A stretch of 64,000 bases of DNA, taken from positions 124,001 to 188,000 of the forward strand of contig NZ_KQ948461.1 of assembly GCF_001514115.1 (NCBI RefSeq). The letters run 5' to 3'. The position numbers were made by a program, and so were the translations under genes. Position 1 is the first letter of the stretch. Each line of letters begins with the position of its first letter. The notes below the pieces were generated by a model, which was given only the letters and a program-made list of their open reading frames with translations, did no database searches and had not been told where the DNA came from. The DNA comes from Streptomyces olivochromogenes. GTDB lineage: Bacteria; Actinomycetota; Actinomycetes; Streptomycetales; Streptomycetaceae. Positions 51,686 through 60,099 of the stretch are shown in pieces.

Positions 51686-52516
51686 TCAGCAGTACGGGGG
51701 CTGGTTGGTGAGGGAAGCCGCTACTCGCATCCACACTCCGAACAGCCGGTAAAGGCTGGGCAGAGTGCCCTGTGCCTGGACGGTCCGCGTGTCCGTCGAG
51801 GTGACCCCTGGAATTCCCAGGAGGGTGGCGGCCACTGAAGCCGACTGCCACCGTACGGTGAGCGTGGACGGGCCCGATGGCACCACCGTGGCCGGTCGTC
51901 GCGCGGACAGACTGGCGGCGACCGCCTCCTCGATCGCGGTACGCGCTTCCTCGGCGGGTCGCAGATCCGCCGCGAATCTGTCCCGCGCACTCTTCACGGC
52001 CACGGTGGTGACAGAGGCGTCCCATGCGGTCATCTCCGCGCAGGCGCAGTCGTCACCGGTGAGGACCGCCACCGGAACGCCGATGGCCACCGCGGTGGCG
52101 TGGGCCAGGCCGATCTCGCCCACCGGCCGGCCGTCCAGCCACATGTCTTCGATCTCGTGGCCCATGAAGCTGTGGCTCAGCACTCCGAGTGTGCCGGCCT
52201 TCGAGTGATAGCCGACGCAGAGCATGGCATCGTGCTCGGGCGCGAGACCTTCGAGCATGAGCATGTGCTTGGGCTTGCCGCGGATGAGGCGGGCCGCCGG
52301 GTGCAGGGCCTCCGGAAGGAGGTTGCGCATCGGTCCGTGAGCATCGTTGACAGTGATGTCGGTGGCGCCGGCCGCGAGGGCACCCCGGATCGCGGCGTTG
52401 ACGTCCTCCGCCATCATCAGCCGTCCGCGCTCGTAGTCCCGGCCGCCGGGCTGCACATCGTCGGCGTCGACGAGCCCTGTGACGCCCTCCATGTCCACGC
52501 TGATGTAGATCCGCAC
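51686..52516 (-). CDS. M55-family D-aminopeptidase (DppA-like)
   Basis: 276 residues from GTG 52514-52516; GAGGAG lies eight bases upstream, which favours it over the GTG at 52523-52525. M55 pattern: RIYISVDMEGVTGLVDADDV (metal D-x-E), NDAHGPMRNLLPE (metal H), GYHSKAGTLGVLSHSF (metal H) and GHEIEDMW. These zinc enzymes release D-amino acids from peptides and may recycle peptidoglycan. Confidence 0.87.
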   Translation of the reverse strand: MRIYISVDMEGVTGLVDADDVQPGGRDYERGRLMMAEDVNAAIRGALAAGATDITVNDAHGPMRNLLPEALHPAARLIRGKPKHMLMLEGLAPEHDAMLCVGYHSKAGTLGVLSHSFMGHEIEDMWLDGRPVGEIGLAHATAVAIGVPVAVLTGDDCACAEMTAWDASVTTVAVKSARDRFAADLRPAEEARTAIEEAVAASLSARRPATVVPSGPSTLTVRWQSASVAATLLGIPGVTSTDTRTVQAQGTLPSLYRLFGVWMRVAASLTNQPPYC

Positions 52517-52642
52517 TGCGCACACTCCTCAAGCTTGATCGCTGAGGAGACGACTGCCACTCCTCCTGCGGTTCCGGCGGGCTGCGACTGCCGTACGGCC
52601 ACGGGTTCGAGCCGGGTCCGCGGAGTGACCTGCCTCACATGC

Positions 52643-52669
52643 TGTCACAGCGATCGATCCCGCGGTGTC
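52643..52669 (+). promoter_or_regulatory. ECF41-type promoter before the FAD oxidoreductase gene
   Basis: TGTCACA (52643-52649), a 16-base spacer, TGTC (52666-52669). The ECF41 consensus is TGTCACA and CGTC at this spacing, so only one base of the -10 differs. The start codon of the oxidoreductase is 34 bases further. Confidence 0.75.
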
Positions 52670-52703
52670 TTGAGGCCGAACCCCCGGAATCGAAGGAGAC
52701 ACC

Positions 52704-53903
52704 ATGACGGAGAACACCGATGTGGTCGTGATCGGCGGCGGATACGCCGGGGTCATGGCGGCCAATCGCCTGACACAGCGCGACGACGTGACCGTGACTC
52801 TGATCAACCCGCGCCCGACCTTCGTCGAGCGGATCCGCCTGCACCAACTGGTGGGCGGGTCCGACGACGCGGTCGTCGACTACCGCAAGGTCCTGAGCGA
52901 GCGCGTCCGGCTGGTGGTCGACACCGTGACCCGGATCGACGCGGCCGAGCGCGGCGTGACGTCGGCCACCGGCGGCACGGTCGGCTACGACTATCTGGTC
53001 TACGCGGTGGGCAGTGGCAGCGCCGACCCGCAGGTGCCCGGGGCGGCCGAGTTCGCCTACCCGATCGCCGGCCTGGAGGAGGCCCAGCGGCTGCGACCGG
53101 TCGTCGAGGCCGCGCCCGCAACGGCCGCGGTGACCGTTGTCGGAGCCGGTGCGACCGGCATCGAGACCGCCGCCGAACTCGCGGAGGAGGGCCGCACCGT
53201 GACCCTGGTCTGCGGCGGGGTGCTCGGCCCCTCCCTGCACCCTCGGAGTCGGCGCTCGGTCGCCAAGCGGCTGGCCGGACTCGGTGTGACCGTGCTCGAA
53301 GGACCCGACGCGAAGGTGACGGCGGTGACTCGTGATGCCGTACGGCTCAGTGGCGGCCGCGAGTTGCCGAGCGAGGTGACCATCTGGACCGCCGGATTCG
53401 GTGTGCCGGACCTGGCCGCGCGCAGCGGACTGAGCACCGACGCGTTGGGCCGCCTGCTCACGGACGAGACCTTGACGAGCGTGGACGACGTGCGCATCGT
53501 CGCGGCCGGGGACTCGGCGGCACCGTCGGACCTGCCGTTCCGGATGAGCTGCCAGGCCGCGGTTCAGCTGGGCCCGCAGGCCGCCGAGACAGTGCTCAGC
53601 CGACTCGCGGGCGAGCAGCCCGCGCCCATCGACGTCGGGTTCGTCAGTCAGTGCATCAGTCTGGGCCGTCGCGCCGGCGTCTTTCAGCTCACCGGCAGGG
53701 ATGACACCGCGAAGGGGTTCTACCTCGGCGGCTGCCCGGGCGCGAAGATCAAGGAGCTCATCTGCAAGGGCATCCCCTGGCAACTGGCGTACGAGGCACG
53801 CAAGCCCGGTGCACGCACCTGGTGGGCCAAGGACGCCAAGCGCCGGCAACTGCTGGGGACCGAGCGCGGCGAGGCGCCGGCCACCGCTGAACGGGCTGCC
53901 TAG
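52704..53903 (+). CDS. NAD(P)/FAD-dependent oxidoreductase (NDH-2-like)
   Basis: 399 residues. First Rossmann motif VVVIGGGYAGVMAANRL, second VTVVGAGATGIETAAELAEEG; GDSAAPSDLPFRMSCQAA near the FAD site. Layout matches type II NADH dehydrogenase-like quinone or ferredoxin reductases. It has an ECF41-type promoter and precedes the gene of an ECF41 sigma factor, which fits the known pairing of ECF41 with an oxidoreductase. Confidence 0.87.
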   Translation: MTENTDVVVIGGGYAGVMAANRLTQRDDVTVTLINPRPTFVERIRLHQLVGGSDDAVVDYRKVLSERVRLVVDTVTRIDAAERGVTSATGGTVGYDYLVYAVGSGSADPQVPGAAEFAYPIAGLEEAQRLRPVVEAAPATAAVTVVGAGATGIETAAELAEEGRTVTLVCGGVLGPSLHPRSRRSVAKRLAGLGVTVLEGPDAKVTAVTRDAVRLSGGRELPSEVTIWTAGFGVPDLAARSGLSTDALGRLLTDETLTSVDDVRIVAAGDSAAPSDLPFRMSCQAAVQLGPQAAETVLSRLAGEQPAPIDVGFVSQCISLGRRAGVFQLTGRDDTAKGFYLGGCPGAKIKELICKGIPWQLAYEARKPGARTWWAKDAKRRQLLGTERGEAPATAERAA

Positions 53904-54125
53904 CCAGGCACTCATGGCGGCCCGGCCGAGCGTCAGCGGTTCTGGTCCGCAGGTCGTGCGGCGACGCCCGTTGTCGCGGGCGTCCCCCCCCGGGCCCAGG
54001 GCGCCTGATCACTACTCAACAAACCCACGGGTATGGACAGTTACTCATGAGAAGGATCTGGCTGTGGATGCACGCTTGAAGGACTTCGGCGACCGGCGTC
54101 GGCCGCGAAGGAGAGGAATCGAGAT

Positions 54126-55022
54126 ATGAGCGACCACGTCACCGACACGGCGACCGAGACGTTCGTCGCCCACCGCAACCTGCTCTTCACCGTGGCCTAC
54201 GAGATGCTCGGATCGGCCGCCGACGCCGAAGACGTTCTCCAGGAAACCTGGCTGCGGTGGGTCAAGGTCGACCTGGGGCAGGTACGCGACCCGCGTGCCT
54301 ACCTGGTCCGGATCACGACCCGGCAGTCGCTCAACCGGCTGCGCTCGATGAGTCGCCGCAAGGAGGTGTACGTCGGCCCCTGGCTGCCCGAGCCGCTGCT
54401 CACCGCGCCGGACGTGGCCGAGGACGTCGAACTCGCCGAGAGTGTGTCGATGGCGATGATGCTCGTGCTCGAGACGCTGTCGCCGACCGAGCGCGCGGTC
54501 TTCGTACTGCGCGAGGTCTTCGACGTCAGCTACGACGAGATCGCGGCCGCCGTCGACAAGACCCCCGCGGCCGTCCGTCAGATCGCACATCGCGCACGTC
54601 GGCACGTCGATGCCCGCCGCCCCCGCGAGGTGGTCCCCTCGGGCAAGATCCGGGCGGCCCTGGAGTCGTTCCAGCGCGCGTTCGAATCCAGGGACCTGCA
54701 GGGCCTCATGGACGTGCTCGCCCCCGAGGTCGTTCTGGTGAGCGACGGCGGCGGCGTCAAGCAGGCCGCGCTGCGGCCGATCAGCGGTGCCGCGAAGGTG
54801 ATCCGCTTCATCGTCGGCGGGACCGGCAAGGCCGAAGGCACGCTCACCAGTGACCCCACCGTGGTCAATGGCAACCCGGCACTCGTCCTACGCCTGGACG
54901 GCGAGGTCGACGGCATCATGGCGATCCGTGTCGAGGACGCCCGCATCACCGGCCTCTACTACGTCCGCAACCCGGAGAAGCTGACCCGCGTCGCATCCGA
55001 GACCCCGCTCACCCTGCGATGA
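54126..55022 (+). CDS. sigJ: ECF41-family RNA polymerase sigma factor (SigJ-like)
   Basis: 298 residues. Sigma-2 region about 14-78 (AYEMLGSAADAEDVLQETWLRW), linker with the ECF41 motif WLPEP, sigma-4 about 118-165 (LSPTERAVFVLREVFDVSYDEIA). A SnoaL-like C-terminal extension carries the DGGG-type and NPxKL-type motifs (SDGGGVK, RNPEKL) that characterise the group. No anti-sigma gene is next to it, as is usual: the C-terminal domain regulates activity. The likely target is the oxidoreductase promoter just upstream. Confidence 0.9.
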   Translation: MSDHVTDTATETFVAHRNLLFTVAYEMLGSAADAEDVLQETWLRWVKVDLGQVRDPRAYLVRITTRQSLNRLRSMSRRKEVYVGPWLPEPLLTAPDVAEDVELAESVSMAMMLVLETLSPTERAVFVLREVFDVSYDEIAAAVDKTPAAVRQIAHRARRHVDARRPREVVPSGKIRAALESFQRAFESRDLQGLMDVLAPEVVLVSDGGGVKQAALRPISGAAKVIRFIVGGTGKAEGTLTSDPTVVNGNPALVLRLDGEVDGIMAIRVEDARITGLYYVRNPEKLTRVASETPLTLR

Positions 55023-55376
55023 AGACCATGAAGACGATGAAGACGATGCCGACCGGTGGCGGAACAGCCCCCGGGTATCAAGTGCCGCGTCCGACGCGGC
55101 GATCCGGACCACGGAACCGCGCACCCGACGCGGCGACGCACACGCTGGTGCGGTTACGGGTGCGCGTCCGGCGCGGGGTGTGCCGTGCGGGACCCGGCCG
55201 ACGCTCTCGGCCCCCGCGAACTCCAGGGCCGTCCCACCGCGCCCGGTGCTGTCCTTGACGGACCCGACCATCCGCGCCCGATATGCGTGTTCAGCCCCGT
55301 GCGCCTCCAGCAACGGACACCAGGTCGGGACGTGAAGGTGCTTGCCGTGGAGCGACGGGAAAGGGCGTGCGGTGAC
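55023..55376. other. Intergenic stretch without a supported gene
   Basis: About 350 bases between the sigma factor gene and the SDR gene (convergent). Right after the sigma stop is a short ATGAAGAC repeat (three copies). No coding potential or clear terminator was found. Confidence 0.5.
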
Positions 55377-56147
55377 TCACGCGGCGATGACGGCGGCACC
55401 CACGCGGCCGCCGTCGACGTCCACCACCGATCCGTGGACGAAGGAGGCCTCGTCACCGGCGAGCCAGACGGCGGCGCGCGCGATGGCGTCCGGGCTGCCG
55501 ACTTCGCCGGCCGGTGTCCCCTTCATCATGATCTCGCCGGGGTGCGGTTCGTTCCCTTCGGTGGTGTGGGGGAGGATCACGCCCGGCGAGATGGCGTTCA
55601 CCCGCACTCCCCGCGGTCCGAACTCCGCGGCCCATGCCCGGGTGAGGGTCTCCATGGCCCCTTTGGTGGAGCTGTAGAGCGCGCCGACCGGAATACCCAG
55701 GCGCGCGACCCATGACCCGAGGTTGATGATGCTGCCCCCTCCGGCCTCCGCCATGGCCGGTGCGACGGCGGCGGTCAGGAAGAACGGTGCCTTGACGTTC
55801 ACCGCGTAGACCCGGTCGAAGGTCTCCTCGTCCGTGGCGGTGGTGACGGAGCCCGGGTAGATGCCGGCGTTGTTGACCAGGATGTCGATGTGCCCGCCGA
55901 GGGACCTGCGTGCCCGCTCGGCCAGGTCCCGCGAGGCCTCGGCGCTGCCGTCGAGGTCCGCCACGAGGAAGTCGGCGCGCCCGCCGGCGGCGCGGATGCC
56001 TTCGACGACCTGGGCCGCCCGCTCCCGATCGCGCCCCGACACGATGACATGGGCCCCCTCGGCGGCGAACGCCTCGGCGATCGCCCGCCCGATATTGCTC
56101 GTCGACCCCGTGACGAGCGCGGTCTTGTCGTGCAGTCGTTCACCCAT
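55377..56147 (-). CDS. Short-chain dehydrogenase/reductase
   Basis: 256 residues from ATG 56145-56147. SDR motifs: TGSTSNIGRAIA (nucleotide site), ILVNNAGIYPG, catalytic Ser in NLGSWVARLG and Y-x3-K in YSSTK, PGVILPHTTEG loop and DGGRVG end. It is NAD(P)-dependent, with unknown substrate. It is divergent from a TetR regulator with two operators between them, so its expression probably responds to the regulator's ligand. Confidence 0.88.
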   Translation of the reverse strand: MGERLHDKTALVTGSTSNIGRAIAEAFAAEGAHVIVSGRDRERAAQVVEGIRAAGGRADFLVADLDGSAEASRDLAERARRSLGGHIDILVNNAGIYPGSVTTATDEETFDRVYAVNVKAPFFLTAAVAPAMAEAGGGSIINLGSWVARLGIPVGALYSSTKGAMETLTRAWAAEFGPRGVRVNAISPGVILPHTTEGNEPHPGEIMMKGTPAGEVGSPDAIARAAVWLAGDEASFVHGSVVDVDGGRVGAAVIAA

Positions 56148-56252
56148 GATGTGGTCCCTCGTCCCGCTCTCAGCGGCCGGGCAGGCCGACCGGCTCCGTA
56201 CGGCGGTCCACCAGTGGGCTGAACCGCGTGACCCACTGTGCATCGGCAAAAA

Positions 56253-56310
56253 TGGACCAGCAAGTCCAGTCCGGGCGCCTGCGAGGACGTAAAATGGACT
56301 CTCCGGTCCA
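56253..56310. promoter_or_regulatory. Two TGGAC-N6-GTCCA operators between SDR and TetR genes
   Basis: Sites at 56253-56268 and 56295-56310 have perfect 5-bp arms and the same 6-base spacing. Their centres are 42 bp apart, four helical turns. They are the likely binding sites of the TetR protein encoded at 56329. Confidence 0.85.
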
Positions 56311-56328
56311 GGGATGGAGGAGCACGCC

Positions 56329-56943
56329 ATGTCGCACGCGCCGACCACGAAAGGCCGGGCCACGCGGGCCCGCATCATCGAGGGTGCCGCCGAGGTGCTG
56401 CGCGAAAGGGGTGTCGCCTTCACCACGCTCGACGACATCCGCGCCCGGACCGCCACGAGCAAGAGCCAGCTCTTTCACTACTTCCCCGAAGGCAAGGACG
56501 AGCTCCTGCTGGCGGTGGCGCAGTTCGAGGCGGACCGCGTCCTGGAGGACCAGCAGCCGTATCTGGGATGCCTGGACTCCTGGGAGTCCTGGTACCAGTG
56601 GCGGGACGCGGTCGTGGAGCGCTATGAACGCCAGGGTGATCAGTGCCCGTTGGGGTCCCTGTTCCTCCAGGTCGGGCGATCCCGGCCGGGCGCACGGGCC
56701 ATCGTGGCCGAGCTGATGCGTCAGTGGCAGGAGCAACTCGCCCGGGGCATGCGCGCGCTCCGGGCGCGTGGCCTGGTGTCGCCCACCCTCGACGTCGACA
56801 CGACGGCCGCCGCACTGCTGGCCGGAGTCCAGGGAGGTGTCTCAGTGATGATGTCCACGGGCGACTCGACCCACCTGAAGGCCGCGCTCGACACCGGTAT
56901 CGAGTACCTGCGCGTGACGGCCGACCGGACCGGCCCACGCTGA
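56329..56943 (+). CDS. TetR-family repressor of the SDR gene
   Basis: 204 residues from ATG 56329, with GGAGG eight bases upstream; the ATG at 56314 lacks one. HTH: GRATRARIIEGAAEVLRERG / TATSKSQLFHYFPEGKDEL. The C-terminal half includes a Cys-containing segment (QGDQCPLGSLFLQVG) typical of the TetR_C_6-like, YcnC-type group. The two operators between it and the SDR gene suggest autoregulation. Confidence 0.88.
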   Translation: MSHAPTTKGRATRARIIEGAAEVLRERGVAFTTLDDIRARTATSKSQLFHYFPEGKDELLLAVAQFEADRVLEDQQPYLGCLDSWESWYQWRDAVVERYERQGDQCPLGSLFLQVGRSRPGARAIVAELMRQWQEQLARGMRALRARGLVSPTLDVDTTAAALLAGVQGGVSVMMSTGDSTHLKAALDTGIEYLRVTADRTGPR

Positions 56944-56969
56944 CCGCGGCGCTCCCCGTACCCGCGATC

Positions 56970-57000
56970 GGTGATCACGCGGGCGTGCCACGTGATCGCC
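56970..57000. terminator. Hairpin between convergent TetR and response regulator genes
   Basis: GGTGATCACG (56970-56979) pairs with CGTGATCGCC (56991-57000) with one G-U pair. It lies 26 bases beyond the stops of both genes and can serve both directions. Confidence 0.65.
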
Positions 57001-57026
57001 GGGCGCCCGCTCCACGTGGACCCTCG

Positions 57027-57698
57027 TCAGGACGTTCCGCGTGGGACGACCAGGCCGCAGTCGTACGCCAGGATCACGGCCTGGACGCGGTCGCGCAGCT
57101 GGTACTTCTCCAGGATGTGGGCGACGTGGGTCTTGACCGTGGTCTCGCCCACGCCGAGTTCGAGCGCGATCTCCGCGTTGGACAGACCACGGGTGAGGGC
57201 GCGCAGCACGTCGAGTTCGCGCCCGGTCAGGGCGTCGAGCTCCGTCGGCACGGTCGGCGTCGCGGGCGCGGCGAGGTGGGCGAAGCGGTCCAGTAACCGG
57301 TGGGTGACGCGCGGAGAGAGCACGGCCTCACCGCCGGCCACCGTACGGATGGCGCCCACCAGGGAGTCGGCGGGACCGTCCTTGACCAGGAAACCGCTGG
57401 CCCCGGCGCGCAGGGCGTCCACGACGTGCGCGTCCAGGTCGAAGGTGGTGAGGATGACGATCCGGCTGGGTGAACCCGCCCCCACGATCCGGCGGGTGGC
57501 CTCTACACCGTCCATGTGCGGCATCCGGATGTCCATCAGGACGACGTCCGGGGTGAGGGCCTCGGCGCTCTCGACGGCGGCCACGCCGTCCGACGCCTCG
57601 CCGACGACGACGATGTCCGGTTCGGCCTCGAGGATGAGCCGGAATCCCGTCCGGATCATGGGCTGGTCATCGACCAGCAGGACGCGGATGGCTTGCAT
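57027..57698 (-). CDS. NarL-family response regulator
   Basis: 223 residues. Receiver domain complete: acidic pocket VDDQ, phospho-Asp56 in VLMDIRMP, Thr in ILTTFD and Lys in FLVKDGP. LuxR HTH: GRELDVLRALTRGLSNAEIALEL / GETTVKTHVAHILEKY. It overlaps the 3' end of the histidine kinase gene by 32 bases, so the pair is co-translated. It probably controls the divergent ABC transporter. Confidence 0.92.
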   Translation of the reverse strand: MQAIRVLLVDDQPMIRTGFRLILEAEPDIVVVGEASDGVAAVESAEALTPDVVLMDIRMPHMDGVEATRRIVGAGSPSRIVILTTFDLDAHVVDALRAGASGFLVKDGPADSLVGAIRTVAGGEAVLSPRVTHRLLDRFAHLAAPATPTVPTELDALTGRELDVLRALTRGLSNAEIALELGVGETTVKTHVAHILEKYQLRDRVQAVILAYDCGLVVPRGTS

Positions 57699-58971
57699 GC
57701 GGGGAGTGCCCTTCGTGCTGGGGGTCGGGTTCGGGGGAGGGGAGCGGGACGACCGCGTGGACGCAGTATCCGCCGCCCGGGCGGTTGCCGGTGTGCAGGG
57801 AGCCGCCCACGGCGCCGATCCGTTCCCGCATACCGACCAGACCGTGACCGGAACCCCTTGCCGGCATGGGCGGTCGCGCCGTCTCGCCGCCCTGCCGCGG
57901 CCCGTCGTCGCAGAGCCGCAGGGTGAGCCGGTGCCGCTCCGGCTCCCAGGAGACGGTCAGCGCGGTGTGCGTGTGACCGGCGTGCTTCAGGGTGTTGGTG
58001 AGGGCTTCCTGTACGACGCGGTAGACGGCGAGTTGTGAACCCGCCGGGAGCTCGGCGGGGGTTCCCCTGGTGTCGAACTCGACCTGGAGACCGGCGGCGC
58101 GCACCGACTCCACGAGCGCCGGCAGGGCGTCGATGGTGGGCTGGGGCGGTTCCTTGTTCGGGTCGCTCTCCGCCTCTTCGTCGGTCCGCAGCACGTCAAG
58201 GAGCCTGCGCAGCTCGGTGACGGTGGCCCGTCCCGTCTCCTCGATGGTGCCGTGCAGTTCGTGGGCCTTGGCGCTGTCGCGGTCCTGGACCCGGTCGGCG
58301 GCGATGGTCTGCACCACCATGAGGCTGACGTTGTGGGCGACGATGTCGTGCAACTCGCGGGCGATCCGGGCCCGTTCCTCCATCACGGCGGCGCGCGCGT
58401 TGGCGACCTGTTCGCGTTCGATCGCCGCGGCCCGTTCCAGCGCCTGGTTCCGGATGGCGGCGCGCGCCCTGGAGAGCCGGCCCAGCGCCCACGCGGCGAC
58501 CAGCAGAACCGTCTCGATCAGCAGGGTGGTGACACGGTACCCGGCCGGCGCGAGCAGCGACTCGGTGACGGCCGCGGCCGGGATGAGCACCGCCACGACC
58601 AGGGTCGCCGTACGGGGGGTGGACCGTACGGCGGTGAGGAACACGCCCGTGGCCACGCCCACGTAGGTCGGTCCGATGGAGGTGCCCTCGGGCCCGGAGA
58701 GCTGCGGGATGTACTGCAGGCCCTGGAGCGCGGCGGCCGCCGCCGACATCACCAGCAGCGCGGGCAGCGGAGAGTGGCGGTGGACGGCGAGCGGCAGCGC
58801 GGACATCAGCACGAGCACCAGGAACCAGGCGTCCGGCGAACGCAGTTCGGGCCCGCCGGGCGGGATCGCCAGCGGTGTGGCCGCGCATCCGGCGATGAGC
58901 AGCAGGGCCAGACCCGCGTCGGTGACGGCCGGGGGCACACGGCGCCCGGCGAACGAGTCCATCAGGTCCAT
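57667..58971 (-). CDS. Membrane sensor histidine kinase (HisKA_3 type)
   Basis: 434 residues from ATG 58969-58971; the frame extends upstream but is non-conserved there. About five or six hydrophobic segments in the first 165 residues are followed by the HisKA_3 box with His208 (ARELHDIVAHNVSLMVV). HATPase motifs follow: EALTNTLKHAGHT (N box) and GHGLVGMRERI (G box). It has no large extracytoplasmic domain, as in intramembrane-sensing kinases. It partners the response regulator at 57027. Confidence 0.9.
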   Translation of the reverse strand: MDLMDSFAGRRVPPAVTDAGLALLLIAGCAATPLAIPPGGPELRSPDAWFLVLVLMSALPLAVHRHSPLPALLVMSAAAAALQGLQYIPQLSGPEGTSIGPTYVGVATGVFLTAVRSTPRTATLVVAVLIPAAAVTESLLAPAGYRVTTLLIETVLLVAAWALGRLSRARAAIRNQALERAAAIEREQVANARAAVMEERARIARELHDIVAHNVSLMVVQTIAADRVQDRDSAKAHELHGTIEETGRATVTELRRLLDVLRTDEEAESDPNKEPPQPTIDALPALVESVRAAGLQVEFDTRGTPAELPAGSQLAVYRVVQEALTNTLKHAGHTHTALTVSWEPERHRLTLRLCDDGPRQGGETARPPMPARGSGHGLVGMRERIGAVGGSLHTGNRPGGGYCVHAVVPLPSPEPDPQHEGHSPHASHPRPAGR

Positions 58972-59328
58972 GCGCCCCACGTTAGACGTCTCACCCGGTG
59001 CCCTGATCTGCCCTGGGGGTGAGAGCGCGTGGCCGGTCTCCTCCGCGGCGGCATCCTCCGCAAGGAGGAGGCGCCCCGCGCGACCGGCGGCGCGAGGAGA
59101 CCCTGTCCTCCTCCCTATGGCGGAGGGCATCGGGGATCTCGCCCGACCGGCGGAGACCACGGTTCCACGGTGCGGCCGAGGCCGCGGCCCGTTGCCGCCG
59201 CTGGACTGGGAGCACCTCTCACGGAACGCCGTGCGAGAGGCCGGAACTTCAGTAACCGGAACTTGAGAAGCCGGAACTTGAGAAGCCGCAATTCGAGCAG
59301 TCGGAATGTGAGAAGTCGAGGAGTCACA
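58972..59328. other. Divergent promoter region between kinase and ABC transporter
   Basis: 357 bases holding start regions on both strands and, near the ABC gene, the five-copy 15-bp repeat. No confident promoter boxes were found elsewhere. Confidence 0.4.
59241..59315 (+). repeat. Five tandem 15-bp repeats upstream of the ABC transporter
   Basis: Units start at 59241, 59256, 59271, 59286 and 59301. The two central copies are identical (CCGGAACTTGAGAAG); the others differ by 2-4 bases. The array ends 13 bases before the ABC ATPase start. It may be a regulator-binding array or slippage DNA. Confidence 0.85.
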
Positions 59329-60099
59329 GTGCGGTCTTGGGGCCAACAACCGGACGGGCCGGCCGACGGCCGGTACGCGGTGCAGCTGACGGACGTGACC
59401 AAGCGGTACGGCGACGGCCCCTCGGCCGTCCTGGCGCTCGACAAGGTCGGCGCGGGCATCGCACCCGGCACGTTCACGGCCGTGATGGGCCCTTCCGGAT
59501 CAGGCAAGAGCACCTTCCTGCACTGCGCGGCGGGCCTCGACCGGCCCACCTTGGGCGTGGTCCGGCTGGGCGCACAGGACCTGTCGGCACTGAAGGAGCG
59601 ACGGCTCACGGAGCTGCGGCGCACCCACATCGGCTTCGTGTTCCAGGCGTTCAACCTGCTGCCCTCGCTGACCGTCGAGCAGAACATCACGCTGCCCCTG
59701 CGGCTGGCCGGACGGCAGGTCGACGAGGGCTGGTTCGACCACATCGTGAAGGCCGTCGACCTCGGCGACCGGCTCGCGCGCTTCCCCGCCCAGCTGTCCG
59801 GCGGCCAGCAGCAGCGGGTGGCGATCGCACGCGCCCTGGTCACCCGGCCCGAGGTGATCTTCGCCGACGAGCCGACCGGGGCGCTCGACCCGGAGACCGC
59901 ACGGGACATCCTGGGGCTGCTGCGGCAGGCGGTCACCGATCTGCATCAGACGGTGGTCATGGTCACCCACGATCCGGTGGCCGCCGCACACACCGACCAG
60001 GCTCTCTTCCTGAGCGCGGGGCACCTCGTCGACGCCTTGGCCGAGCCGAGCGCCGACCGCGTCGCGGACGTCATGGCCGGCCTGCGGAGGGCCGCCTGA
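59329..60099 (+). CDS. ABC transporter ATPase (MacB/LolD type)
   Basis: 256 residues from GTG 59329, with GAGGAG six bases upstream; an ATG-initiated extension from 59029 runs through the tandem repeats and is rejected. Walker A GPSGSGKST, signature LSGGQQQRV, Walker B VIFADEPTGALD, H-loop VTHD. It pairs with the FtsX-type permease whose start overlaps its stop (TGATG). Confidence 0.92.
   Translation: MRSWGQQPDGPADGRYAVQLTDVTKRYGDGPSAVLALDKVGAGIAPGTFTAVMGPSGSGKSTFLHCAAGLDRPTLGVVRLGAQDLSALKERRLTELRRTHIGFVFQAFNLLPSLTVEQNITLPLRLAGRQVDEGWFDHIVKAVDLGDRLARFPAQLSGGQQQRVAIARALVTRPEVIFADEPTGALDPETARDILGLLRQAVTDLHQTVVMVTHDPVAAAHTDQALFLSAGHLVDALAEPSADRVADVMAGLRRAA

Noticed and set aside
55023..55376. 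Short frames after the sigma factor gene
   Set aside because: No start signals and no family pattern; the triple ATGAAGAC repeat only mimics a start.
59241..59315. Possible CRISPR remnant
   Set aside because: Units are contiguous at 15 bp without spacers, and no cas gene is near.
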